The notes beneath the pieces are model-generated. The model saw only the letters and a program-made list of their open reading frames with translations. It searched no databases and was not told the DNA's origin. Made by a program: the position numbers and the translations under genes. A stretch of DNA of 64,000 nt from Limanda limanda (taxonomy: Eukaryota; Chordata; Actinopteri; Pleuronectiformes; Pleuronectidae). Positions 21,301-35,620 of the stretch are shown piece by piece. Every line of letters starts with the position of its first letter. Within the stretch, counting starts at the first letter, position 1. The DNA lies in assembly GCF_963576545.1 (NCBI RefSeq), contig NC_083642.1, positions 5,388,188 through 5,452,187 of the forward strand, given 5' to 3'.

Positions 21301-24300
21301 ATCTAAAAGTATAAAAGGATAAAAAGATTTGACCTTGTAATTACCTTTTTCCAGTGTAGTCGAACTGTGAAGCAGCTGCACTATGTGAACTGGCCAGATC
21401 ACGGCGTGCCCGACGCCATCCCCCCCATTCTGGACATGTTGCATGAGATGCGTTCCTACCAGGCCCACGATGACGTCCCCATCTGCATCCACTGCAGGTC
21501 AGACCATCGCCCTCATTGCATTTAAAGGTTCCCTTGGTACAGGGGCTGTGAGAGATCAACACACTGCAAATTGAAAAATCTTAGACATAAATGATAGACT
21601 GACTCTTCTGAGTGCCTCTAATTCTCTAGATTGTTTCCACTACTCTCACCAATGAGGTTATGTTTCACCTCTGTCAGTTTGTTTGTAAGCACGACTACAC
21701 AAAGACAACTAAAAGTGTCTCCACAGAACTTTGTGAGAGGAATCAGTCAGGGAAGAAGACATTCAATTTTGCTGCAGATCTGGGCATTTATTTTAACATT
21801 TTCCCCATTTTCCCAGTGAATAATTGATGAAAAACAATCAACCACATTTAGGGAACAGATCCACGAGCGTGTGCATTATGGTGCAGCTGGATTGAATTCA
21901 ATGGGACTGTTGCATTTTAAATTGTGTCTATTTAAATACGTTAAAACAAACTTTACAATATAATTTTATGTGAATGAATTCAGCTTCATCTTTAAAAGGA
22001 GCTAAATCAACAAAGCTTATTATCATTTTTGTTCTCATTGTTTGAGGAACAGTGAAACAATGAAGAACCTCACCTGGTTTGATGGACTAGTTACTGTGTG
22101 GATGTGTTGGCTGTGGGCAGCATGTGTGTCCCCCCGCGTTAGGCCTTTGAGGTTAAGCACTTCCTCTCTTTCTTTGAAACAGGAAGTATGTTTAGGCGGT
22201 TAGCCAACGACCCGATACAATTTATTCTATACATTTGGGCATTTCCCCTAAGTCTACTTACTCTAAACTCACATTTACCCTCTTTCTGAAAGTTACACTC
22301 AAACATTCAACATTAACACTGCCATCAACTAACTAGTAACTAACATTGACACGCACACAAAACAGGAAATGTGTCTTCATTGTTCTGGTCTGGTCTCAGG
22401 AACAATGGCCCATTGATTATTGATTACTTAAAGAAAATTACTTTCATACAATATTGTAGATGTAGATGATGGACAAAGAGTAAGATGGATATTCACGGAC
22501 AGTGTGATACATTTAAATTAGTGTTGTAATGGGAAATGTGCCGGAAGATGTGTTATTGGTATATTAAATTACATTTAATGTTACAGATGTTTTTCTTTTG
22601 AGTTTAAAAATCATAAACTAAATGAAACGATGAGGAATTAAGCAGCTGAATAAGACTTTGAATTGAAAGCACACCCCACCATGAAATGCCCCACACCTTT
22701 TTGAGGACGATGAGTCAGTCACGTGGCGTCGGAGAGGTTCCACTGCTGTAAAATGAACCCAGAGCAACATGTTCACGAGTTTGTGTTCCTTTACACTTAA
22801 ACATCTGCGATAAAACATTTCAACAACATCACCTCCTAGTACGTCCCCATGAATATCATTTGATCAAATCCTGTCCGACTCAGTTTCATGTGTAGTTTGC
22901 AGCTGTAATTTGATTTAGATTTTTAAAGAATTCTCATCCCTTTTGGTTCATTAATGTCACTTAATGATAGTGCTGCTGTTTGGAGGACAATCTAAACTAG
23001 GAGCAAAGAATCCACATTACTTTAATTGAGAGGCTGAGAAAAACATGCACGGTTAACTTAAATTTTTTTTAATTTGAAAACAGAATTAAAAATAAGTCAA
23101 CTGAGGTGAGCTTGGTTTTTTCACACGGGGTAAATGAGGAACTGACTTTTTACGCAGAGTATTGAATGTGTGTGTGTGGTGAAGGCAATAAGTATGAAAA
23201 ATAAATGAGACTGTAACTAGAAAGCAAATGATGAGAAGTAGAAGAAGAAGAAGAGAAACTTTTGCAAAACAATAACACAAATAAGAAAAATACCATAAAA
23301 CAACACATCTCCACCAACAGTCCCATTGAATTCAGTCACACTGCACCAAATTTCACACACTCATACATTTCAGTTTCCTAAATAAGCCTGAACGGGATGT
23401 CGTCTTTAACTAGAAGTAATAATAATTTGAGGATTCATGTTGACATGTCTTGCTGAGTGGTTAAAAAAGTGACTGACTTCCTGCTACTGTGATATTAGCG
23501 CCGGCTGCGGCAGAACAGGAGCCCTGTGTGCCATCGATTACACCTGGAACCTGCTGAAGAAACAGGTGACATATCCCCCCCCTACACACACACACACACA
23601 CACATACACTTTCTGCACATTATCAATATGTGTATCAATATATCTGTGTGTTTGTTTCCAGATGATCACTGCAGATTTCCACATCTACGACTTGGTTCAG
23701 GACATGAGGACCCAGAGGCCGTCAGTGGTTCAAACCAAGGTAGTTTTATTTTTAACATCAAGCAGAACCACATTTCAAACAATTCTTAAACATCAGCTCA
23801 AGCTTCCTTCTGTAAACGATCTGTTGATGATTCATGCGTCACGAGCACGCCAAACTCACAGAGCAGGTTTGTGCTGTTCAGGAACAGTATGCGCTGGTGT
23901 ACAGGACCATCAAGCTGCTGTTTAAGGGATACCTGCACGCCGTGGATTCACAGAAATGCAGAAATGAGGTGAGCAACCGAAAAACACACCGTTGTGAATG
24001 AGCTGGAGGTCACAGAAGCGATAATACAATCACTGCATGTGTGAATACATGAATGAATGGATTTAAAAAAGGCTGTGTCTGTGAAGCTCGGAGCTAAACA
24101 CTCAGAGAACGTGATTTATCAATCTGTTTATTTACATTCAGTCTTGGAAACCGTGTTCTCGCTCCATGCTTGTCAGGCTCCTTGAACTGTCGGGTTCGCC
24201 TTCAGGCCGCTACACTCGTATCTCGGGACGCCACATTCTTTCTGCTTCTCTTGACACAGTGACAGCACAGCGAGGGGAATTCCTGTCCTTGACGTGCTCC

Positions 24301-27300
24301 GTGTCATTCAGGCTTTCAAAAAATCTGTTCAACACCACGGCGATCAATGTTCTCCTGCATGAGCCCCCCCCACTTCTTGTGCAAACCAACAAAACGCTTC
24401 ATAGATGTAACTCATATCCGCAGAAGCGTGCTGTTGATGGTAAACATGGGCTGCAGGGACACAACTAGGAAGACGAAAAAATTACCGACCTGACAACAAT
24501 GTAGTTCTGACTTCTGCTTTATTTCAAGCGCTGCTGTGACTCACACTCGACTTTTCAAACTGTCCAGGGGACGATGGTCTCATGTGCTGTCCCGCCCGAC
24601 TCTGAAAACAAGCTTCCGGACCAGGAGCTGGTTTTGCTGAGTCAGCAGAATGAGGAGAGGGACGTTGCACCACAGCTCCACCATCCCTCGCCCTCCACTC
24701 CGGAAAATCTCAATGCCTCGACCTCCAGGGAGAAGCACATGGACCAGCAACAGTGGAACCTGCTCCGGGCCTCTCCTGACGGGGGGGTCACCGGCGGCCG
24801 GGACCTGCAGGAGGGACCCGGGACCTCGCCCCAGCTGGTGCACACGAGCCAGAGCGCCGCCCCAGCAGAGGAGAGGGAGAACCTGCCGTCGCTGAACCCT
24901 CCACCTTCACCAGCCGTCGCCATTTGTATGATGGTGGAGGACCCGTACTTTGACAGCCCAATGAACTCGCCTCTATCTGAGGAGGCTCCCATGGACTCTG
25001 CTGAAGACACCAGACCATGGACGGTCACACCCTCCTTGTCTCTGAACGATCAGCCCCTAGAAGATGACACGCCTGCCTCAGGTAAATGGTCAATGCGCGT
25101 GTGAATCTCACAGACAACAGAGCAGCAGGACTCAGTTTTGCAGGTTTATTGTTCTCTCTGATGCAGGTGCTGAGGAACCTCACACGGATGAGGAGGCCCC
25201 TCCTCCGTTACCTGAACGAACGCCTGAATCCTACGTTCTGGCTGTGGACGCAGGTCGGTGAAACGTTCATTCCTTTTTCTCTCATGTTTAATGATCGAAG
25301 CTGACTTCCCTCTCGACAAATCTAAACTTGAGTGTTTCCTCTCAGCGCCCTCAGATCCCTGTGAAAGTTTATCGGTCATTATCCCTCAAAATGCTGCTGC
25401 TGACGCTGTGAGGGAGTGGCAAGGTGAGGAAACGTCTCAATCCCTTGTTGTTAATAGAGAACTCACACTGATGCCTTTTCTTATAGTTAAAAATGTACGG
25501 TGATGGTTGTTTCCATATTCCCAGGCAGGTCGCCGTCACCTGTGCCGCCACTTCCAGAGCGAACGGCGGAATCTTATGAGCTGGATTTAGATCAAGGTGA
25601 CCTGATAACATCATTAAACAATGAAATCCACTCGCCTCCGCCAGCCAGTGCAGTTTGACCCTAAACCAATGAAATCTAATCCGTTGATCTGTGAGTGACA
25701 ACTGGTCAAAACATCAAGAAATCCCCAGACTTGCGATATTGTGTTCAAGAGGCCACCGTGACCTTGACATTTGACCTCTGACTTCTAAATTCTAATCAGG
25801 TCATTCTTGAGTCCAAATGACCGTTTGTCCTAAATTTGAAGAAATTCCCCAAAAGGCGTTCTTGAGATATCATGTTCACAACAATGAGACGGACGACCTG
25901 GGATCACATGACCTCCTGCCACTGACTGACGCTGGCGCTGAGGCATAACAAACAGGAAACAGTTTGTCTAATGTTGTAATAATTAAATACATCATGGTCG
26001 CTTGCCCTTCAGCTCCCGTGGAGCAGAACTCCGAGGTCACGCCAGCTGTGAACCTGAAGCGAATAGGAACGTCTTCCGAATGGTCAGGTGACTCAAAATC
26101 AGCTTTGAGCGTGAATACGCATGAGAAGAAAACTTGGATGAGGAGTAAAGTAAGAATCAAGTCTCTGGAATCTTGAATCATAAACTGAATGCTGAGTTAT
26201 GTAAAAGTATAATTTCTTCTCTTTCTTGTAGAGTCTGAGAGTGAAAACTACGCTCACAGGTAATTTGTTTTATTATAACACAAAGTTCAGGATTTGTTGG
26301 TGTATAAACTGTCTTATAATCAAATAGGCTGATGATAATTGTATGATTTAAATGTTATTGTGTGTTTTATTTGTATTTTAGCCCCAGTGACACGTCTCAG
26401 TCTCGCACCAAACTCCACATCAGAGCTCCATCCCTTCTTTCCTCCTCTGGAGCCACTGCCTCCTCCGCTGCTTCCTCACAGTACGATGGAGTTACTTTCA
26501 TTTCAACTTTCACAAAAACAATATATGTCAGATAATAAATTACAAGTTGCTCTTATTGTGCAGATGACAACAGTTGGACTGACAGAACTCCAGAGTCCTT
26601 CATCCCCAAAACAGACGCCGGTAGTTGCATCATCATCTTCCTCACCACTCCTTTTCCTTTTTTTTCTTCCTGCCATTTCAATTGACTCTGGTCTTTTCCA
26701 ACAGTTCAGGAGAAACCTGCCCTCTGGCTGCAGCCCTCAGAAACAGCACCTCTCTCCCACAGGGTGGGTTTGTCGGCTGAGTGGGACGGCAACTCTCAGC
26801 CCAAGAAATTCCTCGATGTGGTCATGAGCAGAAGCAAGGTAATGACGATCAAATGGTCAAAATAGCGTCCCGAAAAACAGAAATTTTCTTATATTCTGCT
26901 CTGTTGAAAATGTTCTATTTGTTCGGACTTAAAAAACGTTTCTTTTCCCAACAGAGTGTTCGAGCTAAAAGTTCAAAACAAGGTAAGTTGCACCTGGAAG
27001 TTGAGGAACAGCAGTATTCAGTGTTTCTCTTGTACCATGGAAATCTCTTACCTTGTGACGAGCCCTAATGTTTCAACTACTGACGTAAACCTTCAGAAAC
27101 ATGAGAACATATTCACTCATTCAAAATGCTAACTAATAAGATCTGCATTTTTGTTATTTATTTAGTATTTTGTGTTTTGGGGAATGATTCCAAAGAGTTA
27201 TGCAACCCTCTACTTACTAGTTACATATGACAGGGTTGCCTTTAGTGTGTTTGCTAGAATCTACAAATTAATTTTATATTTGAATCTAGATGGTTGAGAA

Positions 27301-28272
27301 ACCAAAAGCAAGGGAGAAAAGTTTAATGCATAAAAAGTCAGGTTTGTAGTTGTTGGTTGATGTGAAACAGTGGAGGCAGTTGATCAGTGTGTTTGTGCTG
27401 CAGAGCCCCTCGGTGCAGTTTGGCAGGTCGCTCCTCCTCCCGTGGTCGTAACGGCAGCAGGAAGTGGTGAGTCTCCTCAGAACATGAGCAGACCCCTGCA
27501 CGTTGACACGCTAACCGCACACATGTACAGTTATTAATAGACGTGTGAAAACTTGACATATAAACGTTCCGCACCACACATCACTAATAAGTCTTGTTAA
27601 CTCAGGTTCTTCCTCATGAACCCTCGATGTGACTCACACACACACGTCGAGTTGGAGATGATCAACCATTGGGGGCAAATTCAAAAGCAGTAAATCATCA
27701 CAGTTTCCGTCTGGTTCTCTGTTCATCAGTACGAGTGGAACCGCCCGATGTGAACCACAGGCCCTCGCCAAGCGCCGAGCCCTCAGGGAACCAATCAGAG
27801 AGAGGCAGCGAGAAGGGGATGTCAAGAACAAGGGTGAGAAGAGAAAGAGAGAGAGACACACACAAATATCACTGGTAGTTTCAAATGGAGCCATCAGCTA
27901 AATCTGTTTTTGTTTCCTGATCCAGAGTCTCAGGTTTTTTAGACACAAACAAAAACGTGAGTAAAGCCAATTTCAAATTCAGCTAGATAAAATATTTATA
28001 ATGTAACAGTGACACTGACATTTCAAAAAATCTACATCACCAGCTAAAAATGCACCTCCACCACCTCCTACTCACCCGGAAGCTGCACCTCCGACCTCGA
28101 CCTCTGCCTTTAAATTTGGTGCGTCCACTGTCCCTTCTACGTTTGCACATTTGCTCTATTTCAACACAGAATCGTTATTTTTTTAATGACTCCATCTTCA
28201 CTCTGGGCAGGATTTGGAAACCGTTTTGGAAAACCAAAAGGCCCGAGGAGTCACCCAGACACTTGGTTCTGA
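18377..28272 (+). CDS. ptpn22: Ptpn22, lymphoid PEST-type protein tyrosine phosphatase
   Basis: Twenty-six coding exons with consistent phases, 833 codons with stop: 18377-18478, 19925-20033, 20212-20288, 20422-20517, 20658-20696, 20817-20888, 21054-21113, 21355-21497, 23499-23565, 23662-23739, 23882-23968, 24568-25081, 25167-25253, 25346-25423, 25525-25596, 26013-26149, 26232-26259, 26382-26480, 26564-26620, 26705-26838, 26955-26982, 27404-27466, 27730-27833, 27926-27956, 28044-28118, 28211-28272. The catalytic domain shows [33 protein letters not shown], the WPD loop (NWPDHGVPD), the P-loop [10 protein letters not shown] and the Q-loop QTKEQY. The C-terminal part has proline motifs ([27 protein letters not shown]) of the Csk-SH3-binding kind, and the family tail [22 protein letters not shown]22 dephosphorylates Lck/ZAP-70-pathway proteins and dampens antigen-receptor signalling. 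The start is in a good context (gccatgg). Human PTPN22 is 807 residues, close to 832 here. Neighbour rsbn1 confirms synteny. Confidence 0.95.
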
Positions 28273-30857
28273 GGCCGCTGCTCTTCACACATCAGCGCTG
28301 GAGCTTTTTTTGGTGACTCGAGACATTTGGACGTTCCACAGACATGAGAAGCCACAAGGGCCTCGTCTCTGTCCTCGCCGAGAACCAACAGGAAGTGCCT
28401 CGCCACCTGCCTTGTGCCTTTTGTACTGCACATGAACTGAAGTGGATTTTGATGCTTGACCAAGACAACAAGTCTCTCTATAGAATAATGTGTCTAACTT
28501 GATAAATATATTTTTCCTAACTATATATGTTCGGTTGTGTGTATGTGTGTGTGTGTTTGTGATTTCAACATGAGATAAAAAAAAAAAAAAAACGGGTTTG
28601 ACAGGACACACTGTGAACCACGTGTGACATTCTGGATTCTTTTTAAAAGGATTTTAAAAGCATCGTCTTCTAAAAGAATCGTGAACATTTAGAAAAACGA
28701 TATCAGTGAATGTGATGCATATTGAATATGCAGGAAATGTAACTGTCTTAAATAAACAGGTTACACAGAAAAAGTATTTATTAAAAAATATAGAAAGTGA
28801 AGGCATTCTCATTGTTTTTTTTCCTACTTCAGACTGGATCACATTGGCTCCAGCAAAACGTCCAGAATACAAACATTAACAACAATAAACAACAAAAACG
28901 CTGACGTGACAGTATTTTAACTGTCAATTTATTTCTACATTGATTCAGTGAGTCCAGACCCTATGACACCCGACACATGGAAACAACCGCTCTGCTTCCA
29001 GAGGAGGGTCTAATGGGTTCAAGGCAAAAATATTCACTAACAGAATGATGCAGTAATTCTTTGCTTCCAGGTGAGCAGCAGACATTAATCAAACTCATCA
29101 GGAAAATTAAAAGGGATTGAAATGAAAGCATGGTGGCTGTGGAACCCTCTCCTGCATCCTGCTCACCAGCAGATTCACCTCAGCGTTTTAAAACCAGGCT
29201 AAACCCGACACACAGTACAAGGCACTAACTCGGTCACGTCATCACTTCCTCTTACAGCACAGACTTTACAGAATAAGTGAACATTCTAATAAACATGAGC
29301 TCATCAGTCCCCTAATGTTAATTAAATAAAATTCCCTAGATCAGTGTTTTTATTGGGCACCAGTTTGCACCGACTCATCCAAACCATTTCCCTCAAGATC
29401 CAGAAATGATTCTCGTCAAAAATTTACAAAAAAGTGTCAAAAGATTTCTTCCTAAATCTGCCCACTGATCCGATCCACATCAAAAATTTGAATTGGTCCT
29501 TTGACCAAATTTCCCTGGAAATCTGTTTTGTAGTTTTTGTGTAAACGGTGAAAACACAACCTCCTCTTGGCACAAACAACTAGAGCGGTTCTGCGTGGTG
29601 AGTTTACCTGATTTATATCAGTCCCCTTCAATTCAATCAAGGCAAATGTATTTTGGTAGTTTTTAGTCACCAGGATTCATGATATTAGTCCCCGGGGACA
29701 CGGTGAAAATGGGGAAAAAAAATTAATTAAAGCTGTACCTCACAATGTTAAAGAAAGTGATTTGAAAAATGTGAAGGGTCTTTTTTCTTGAACTACTGCA
29801 GTTGTAGCAAAATCCAGCACACAAATAAATGTATAAGCAAAGTAACTGACAGATTATTGACTGATCAAAGTATTCGAGGATTTGTAGGAGGCCTCATTCT
29901 GTAAAAAGATTCCTATAAGAAAAACGTGACAGTTCTTCCTTCTACAGTTGAGCCTTCATCGACCTCCAGATCAAACTAACAACGTGTAAATAGATTTGAA
30001 TCAAATGAAGAACGAGTGCACGGACTGGATTCACATTCTCAGCGATTAACTAGATAAAGTTATATTTACAAACTAAAGTCCGAAGGCATCCACACGATTA
30101 TTCATCATAGATTCACTGGAGCTCCTGTTATTATATCAATATGTTAAATCTTCCTCACCGGTTACAAACCTGTGTTCCTATATTAATTTAATCTTAAGAA
30201 AATAAATAAAATATCAAAAAACAGTTTCAACAGTAAGAAAAAGGGAACAATTTAAAATTTAAATAAAGAATCACGAGCAGTAAGTGCAACTTATAAAGCA
30301 GACGGGAAAAAAAAGTGCTTGAAGCGTTATTAGATCATTGTGTGTCGCTTTGTTTCAAAATAAAAGTGTGAAGAAAACGTCTCTTCCTCCATTTCCAAGA
30401 GAAGTAATTCAAAATAAAATAAATCCACTCATTGCAACATGTGCTGGGATTTGATTCACGTTGCAACGGTAAAGTTTCTTTTGGGTGAAGTTAGTCCAAC
30501 TTCCGCCTTCATTTTCAAAGTCGATGTATTTTATACAATCAGATCACCTGCGACTTCAAAAAGCCTCAGTGAAAGAAATCTGCCAGAAAACAATAGTAAA
30601 ATAAAAATGTCTCTCTGGTAGCAAGAGCTGCAACTTGTCAGTCTAAAAATAAAAGCTTCTTTACATGATACACACTTAATCATTGAGACAGCAGAGTTCA
30701 AGGTCAGGTTGAGGACAATGAGAAACCGTATTGTTGTCTGAAAAAACCCAAAACCCATCGGGACATTTTAACCCACATTTAAAGATCTTTTAAAAATATG
30801 TGAAGACTAAATCAAATCAAAACGCTTCCTGATCGAAGTCCAGTTTTCAGTTTTAGT
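28273..30857. other. Tail-to-tail region of ptpn22 and rsbn1 (3' UTRs)
   Basis: No coding exon was seen. A GT-rich microsatellite lies at 28537-28558 and an A run at 28576-28592. An AATAAA at 28753-28758 could end ptpn22 transcripts. The minus-strand 3' end of rsbn1 should also fall here. Whether the two 3' UTRs overlap cannot be decided from the sequence. Confidence 0.45.
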
Positions 30858-33800
30858 CTAAAACTTCTTCACATTTGATCGCCCCACAGTGGAGAGAGGG
30901 TTGTCATCGTGGAGCCGCGTGCTGTGGCCAAACGCTTTTGGAAGTGTCTGCGCTTTTGACGGCGTGCAGCCAGGGTGGAGCGGTGCCAGGGAGAAGTGGA
31001 GATCCTGGTAAGTTGGGGGCGAGCGAGCGGACCTGGTGGGTTGTGGCGCTGCCGGCTGAGGCTCCCGGGGGGGCGTCGCCGGCCTCTGGAACTCCGGTTC
31101 TTCGGCCTTGGCCACTCGGCCTCGGGTGTAGTCACTCTGCCGTCTGGCGCAGGGGGTGAGGGTGGCGTCCGGCCGGGCGGGGGAGGAGAAAGACACCCGG
31201 CCTGTGGTGGGGCTGACATCGCTGCACTGCTGCTGTGGCTCCTCCTCCTTTACCTTGTCCTCCTTCTGGTACTGCTTGAGACGGATGTGCCAGGCCAGGC
31301 TACACACCGCCGACACCGTCTTGAACTGGTGGATGACGTTCCGCGGGATGAAGTAAATGTCGTCGTCACAGAGCTGGACGCGGACGTAGCGGATGCCTTC
31401 CCTCCTCAACTGGTTGAGCTTGGCGTCGTCCACCCACTGGACACACTGCACCGAGACGCACAGGTTAAAATCCAAGCGGTAAACGCTACCTTGTAGGTTG
31501 GTAGTTACAAAAACACACGCACAAACTGGTTTTAGTGGGATTCTAACCTGCGACACTGGGGGCTCGTACAGATCCAGCTGCAGCCGGTGGACCACTTCAT
31601 TGAAGTCTCCCGCCTGGAAACACACCACGTCTTTGGTTATCCGAGGTCGGTTGTTCCTGCAAGAGATGAATGAGAACACAGTGACGTCTCCTTCCTCTCA
31701 CACCACGACTACACAATGATGATGATGACCACTTCTCATCAGCACTCACCATTCTCCAAAGTGCACGGCCTTCAGCACGCCCACAGCTGCCGTGCTCTGC
31801 CAGTCGAAGCTCTGACCCACGTGGTCGGCGTGGGCCTTCGTCCGGTCCTCGAACAGAACCTCTCTGGGTTCGCTGGCCCTCGGCAGATAGTGCAGATTCT
31901 TTATCTCGTTCATAGACCTGGACAAGGAAAAGATACGAGGAGGGCAGGACTATAAGACAATAAGCTTCACAACCACCTCTCAACTGTTCAGAAAATGATG
32001 TTTAAATGTTTCCATGACCAGTTATTATGTGATATTGTGAATATGGAAGTCGTTTTGTGTATTTCATCTGACGATGGGTTTGTACCTGCGTCGTTTGAAC
32101 GGAGACTTGGGCATGTCGGCGGTGGGAACCATCTGTTCCCCCGGTCGCACCCACATGATCGGCCCGTCGTCACTCTGAGAGCGGCAGTCCAGCTTCAGGC
32201 TGGAGAGGCTTCCCCAGGGCAGGGTCATCTGTGTGCGCACAAACACACACAAAACACACACACAGACACACACAATGAAAAGAGAATAAGATTAAATTGA
32301 TATCCATCTTTTTGGAATTACCACTAAGTGTTGCTGAAACCAGTTGGAATGAGTTTAAACTAGAATCTCAGTTAAAGTGTGCTAACGAAAAAAATATTTT
32401 AGTGGTTCAGCTGATACCAATCGAATTAAAAGACATAACATGATCATAAAATACAACTTCTGTTTTAGTTATTGCAAATTTCAAATCAAATTGACACTGC
32501 CCCCTGGTGGCTGGCTGCAGCATAGCTCATAAATCCTGCCTCCTCCAACTAAAGAGTCAAAAGTATGTTTCTCAAACATGGTTCCTGTCAAGTTTGGTTG
32601 TAATTGGTTATTTAATGCTATTAAAACTGGGATGAAATGTCACAAATTTCAGATTGTGATGGCCGCGCTCGTATCCAGGATATTTAGGCTTCATTTCTGT
32701 CTAGCGAGAGGAAGTGGAGCTGAGTCGTGGTACTGGTTCTGTGGTACTGTGGCCCGCGGTACCACAGAACAGTTGTGTGACCTTCATCGAGTCTTTTCCC
32801 CGGAGCAGAGCTCTTTAAATAAGCCAGCTAGTTTCCCACTGACCTTGAGAAAAGGGGATTCCTCCAGCATGTCGAGGAACTCCGGAAAAAAGTCTCCAAC
32901 TTCCTCATCCACAGCTCCGACCAAACTGATCTGCCTCATGGGTCCAGCCCGGTAGGTTCCTGAACAGTAAGTCCGGTTCACCTGGAACAGGAGCAACAGC
33001 TGGTGTTATTCTCTGTGTCCCAGTTCCATAGATACTCATTATACACTCTGCACACATGTACTTAAATGGTCTCAGTTACTATTTTTACCTTTAGACTACA
33101 AAGAAATTAACCCAATTAGGGTTTCTACTACTTTTAAGGATACTTATACACAGGATACTTATTCTGTTGTTCAACTGTCCATGGTCCGTTCACTGTTCAC
33201 AACATTTACCGGTATTGTCAAATATTTACAATATATAATGACTTAGACTAGATTTAATACACTGTAAAGCCGAACAGTTCTCAAAATATTTTAGGTAACT
33301 GATTACCTAAAAAAAATTAAGTAACAGAACCATAACTTTTAAGTTAAGTAGTACTTAAAAAAATTTTACATTTGTCAACTTGAACATTTTAATTCTTTTT
33401 TTAAGAAATTTAGTTTATCTGAAATTAAATCTATTTGGTACATTACCTAAAAATTTAAATTTCCACGTGCGCAATCAAATTAAATTAACAATGCTTATTA
33501 GATTTACATTGCACTGACTATTCATTTACTAAAAAAATTTATTTTGCACAACTTAAAGGCTAGGGGAAATTAACTTAAAAATAATGATGAATTTATTGAT
33601 GAATTAGTTAATTAATAACATTTTGCTGTTGGATTGAACATCCTCTTATACTTATATTTATTGGGAGTTGTTCCTTGTGTAATTTATTACATTTCATGGT
33701 CTAAACAGCTAATTGAGAAATGAATAATGACCCTAGTTTTGAGCCACTTCCAGAAGATCCCAGTGTATTACAAGAGCCTGGGATCTGTGAACCTGGTTTA

Positions 33801-35620
33801 GATAAACGTTGAAACACTCTCACGTACCTGAGAGTGAAAGTTGGCGATGGTCGTGGTCTCAATGTCTTTCTTGCCCAATATCTCCATCTTGACGTGCGTG
33901 TTGGGGAAGTTGAAGGCGAAGTAGTCCAGGAAGTCCGGCAGGTAGGCGGCGGCCCGGTGCACCACGGCCAGGGCGTAGGAGGCGGCTCCTCGGGGCTTCT
34001 CGGCGAAGGCCAACTCCAGGAACTCCTGGGCGAAGCTCTCCATCTCCGCCGGGCTGAGACAGGCCAGCTCGTCAGAGTAGGCGTGCAGGACGGACCCTCC
34101 GCCGTTGGCTTGGCGTTCCTCGTGCATGAGGCGTCCGTACCAGGTGCCCGTCTGGAGGGAGGAGCTGCGGATGTGGTGGTCCTGGTGGGACAGGAAGGGG
34201 GCGTGACCCAGCTTGAGAGCATGGAGGTAGGGCTGGTGGTTGGCGATAGTGTCCCTGCTCGGCTGGCGATGGCGCTCGCGCTTCACCGCGCCCGGCCGAG
34301 ATGTTTCCGGGCGGATGGTCAGGCTGAGGTCGGCTCCCACGGTCTGAACGGCCTTGTTGTGCATGTGCCGGAGCTTCTTGGCTCGGTGATCTTCCTCATG
34401 CTTCTTCTTCTTCTTCCTCTTCTTCAGGAGATACTCCTCCAGCGTCAGGGACTCGAGGTTCTCGTTGTGAGGCCTCGGCTCTGCAGGGACAGGGAGGAGG
34501 TTAAAGGTCAAGGAGGGAGATCCTGGTCCTCCTGAACCCTGCGTCTGAATGTGTACTAACTTAGGCATAATGTATATTATCATTAATGGTATATGCACAC
34601 ACATTCTCTTATCATCATACAGGAGGAGACACCGGACCTACCCAGTGTCATGAACCTTAAAATATCTGTTTACTTCTTATTAACGGCTCAATCACATAGG
34701 ATGCAAGAGGACAGGCAAATATCTAATTACATGTAACATATGCATTTATATCATACATTATATTTATTTATATAAAATTAATTAAATAAGATATCTAATT
34801 ATTAAAAAAATTCTAACCAAAATGCACCTGAACTCTTGACCTCTTATTGACTTGTGCAAGCTCTTAAAAAATATGTACTACAAATATCTTATAACAGATA
34901 CTGTCTTTTCTAAGAGCCTATGCATAAATTATGTATATTCTTTATGTAATATATAAATATGTATATCATGTGCATTTTCATTCTCTATTTTATTGTGATT
35001 TACACTTTTCTTCTGACAATCTGTTGCTGGACCAAGGGATCAATACATCCTAACTTATCTGAACTTGAAAGCAGCTCACCCTTCTTCCTCTTCAGCTCCT
35101 GCTTCACGTTGGCCTCGGTGTTCTCCTTCTTCAGCTGCAGCCGGAGCTCTGCGTCCCGGAGCTTCTCCCTCGGATCCTCTTTGGCCTTCACCACCTGGAG
35201 AAGCTCCGGGGCTCGTTGCTGCTCCTTCTGCAGCTGCACCGGAGGAGCAGGAGGAGCAGGAGGAGGAGGAAGAGGAGGCTGAAGGCTCCTCTTCGCCCCG
35301 CCGGTGAGGCTCTGCTGCTGGTGCTGGTGGTGCTGGTTCTGCTGGTGGTGGTGGTTCTGCTGGTGGTACTGGTGGTGCAGGACATGCTTCTCCACGCTGT
35401 GGGGTTTGTGCAGCAGCTGCTGGTGATGATGATGATGGTGATGAGGATGATGATGATGGAGCTTCACTCTCTTCGCCTCTTCCTCGCTCCTCTCCAGCCC
35501 GGCCGCGGACAGCTCCCTCTTCCTCTTCCTCCTCTTCCTCTCCTGGATGAACCTCTGCAGACTGTCCCTCACCTGCTCGTCTCCCACCTGCTCTCTCACC
35601 AGCTCCACTTCCGCTGCCAT
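30858..35620 (-). CDS. rsbn1: Rsbn1, round spermatid basic protein 1
   Basis: Seven coding exons with consistent phases, 780 codons with stop: 35080-35620, 33828-34480, 32844-32981, 32086-32228, 31750-31917, 31548-31656, 30858-31445. The N-terminal exon is basic and low-complexity with His/Gln-rich tracts. From exon 2 on it follows the conserved RSBN1 core: [146 protein letters not shown]1 is a nuclear protein; the family, through its nematode relative DPY-21, has been linked to histone H4 lysine-20 demethylation. The start MAAEVELV is chosen because human RSBN1 has MAAQVGAV there. The frame stays open to an upstream ATG at 35755, and human RSBN1 also begins upstream. The Ser/Pro-rich C-terminal tail is unlike mammals. 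Confidence 0.93.

Noticed and set aside
24166..24468. 100-residue plus-strand frame before ptpn22 exon 12
   Set aside because: Intronic; it would disturb the exon phase and matches nothing in the PTP family.
33834..34535. 233-residue plus-strand open frame
   Set aside because: Mirror of the GC-rich rsbn1 exon 2; codon content is that of an antisense shadow.
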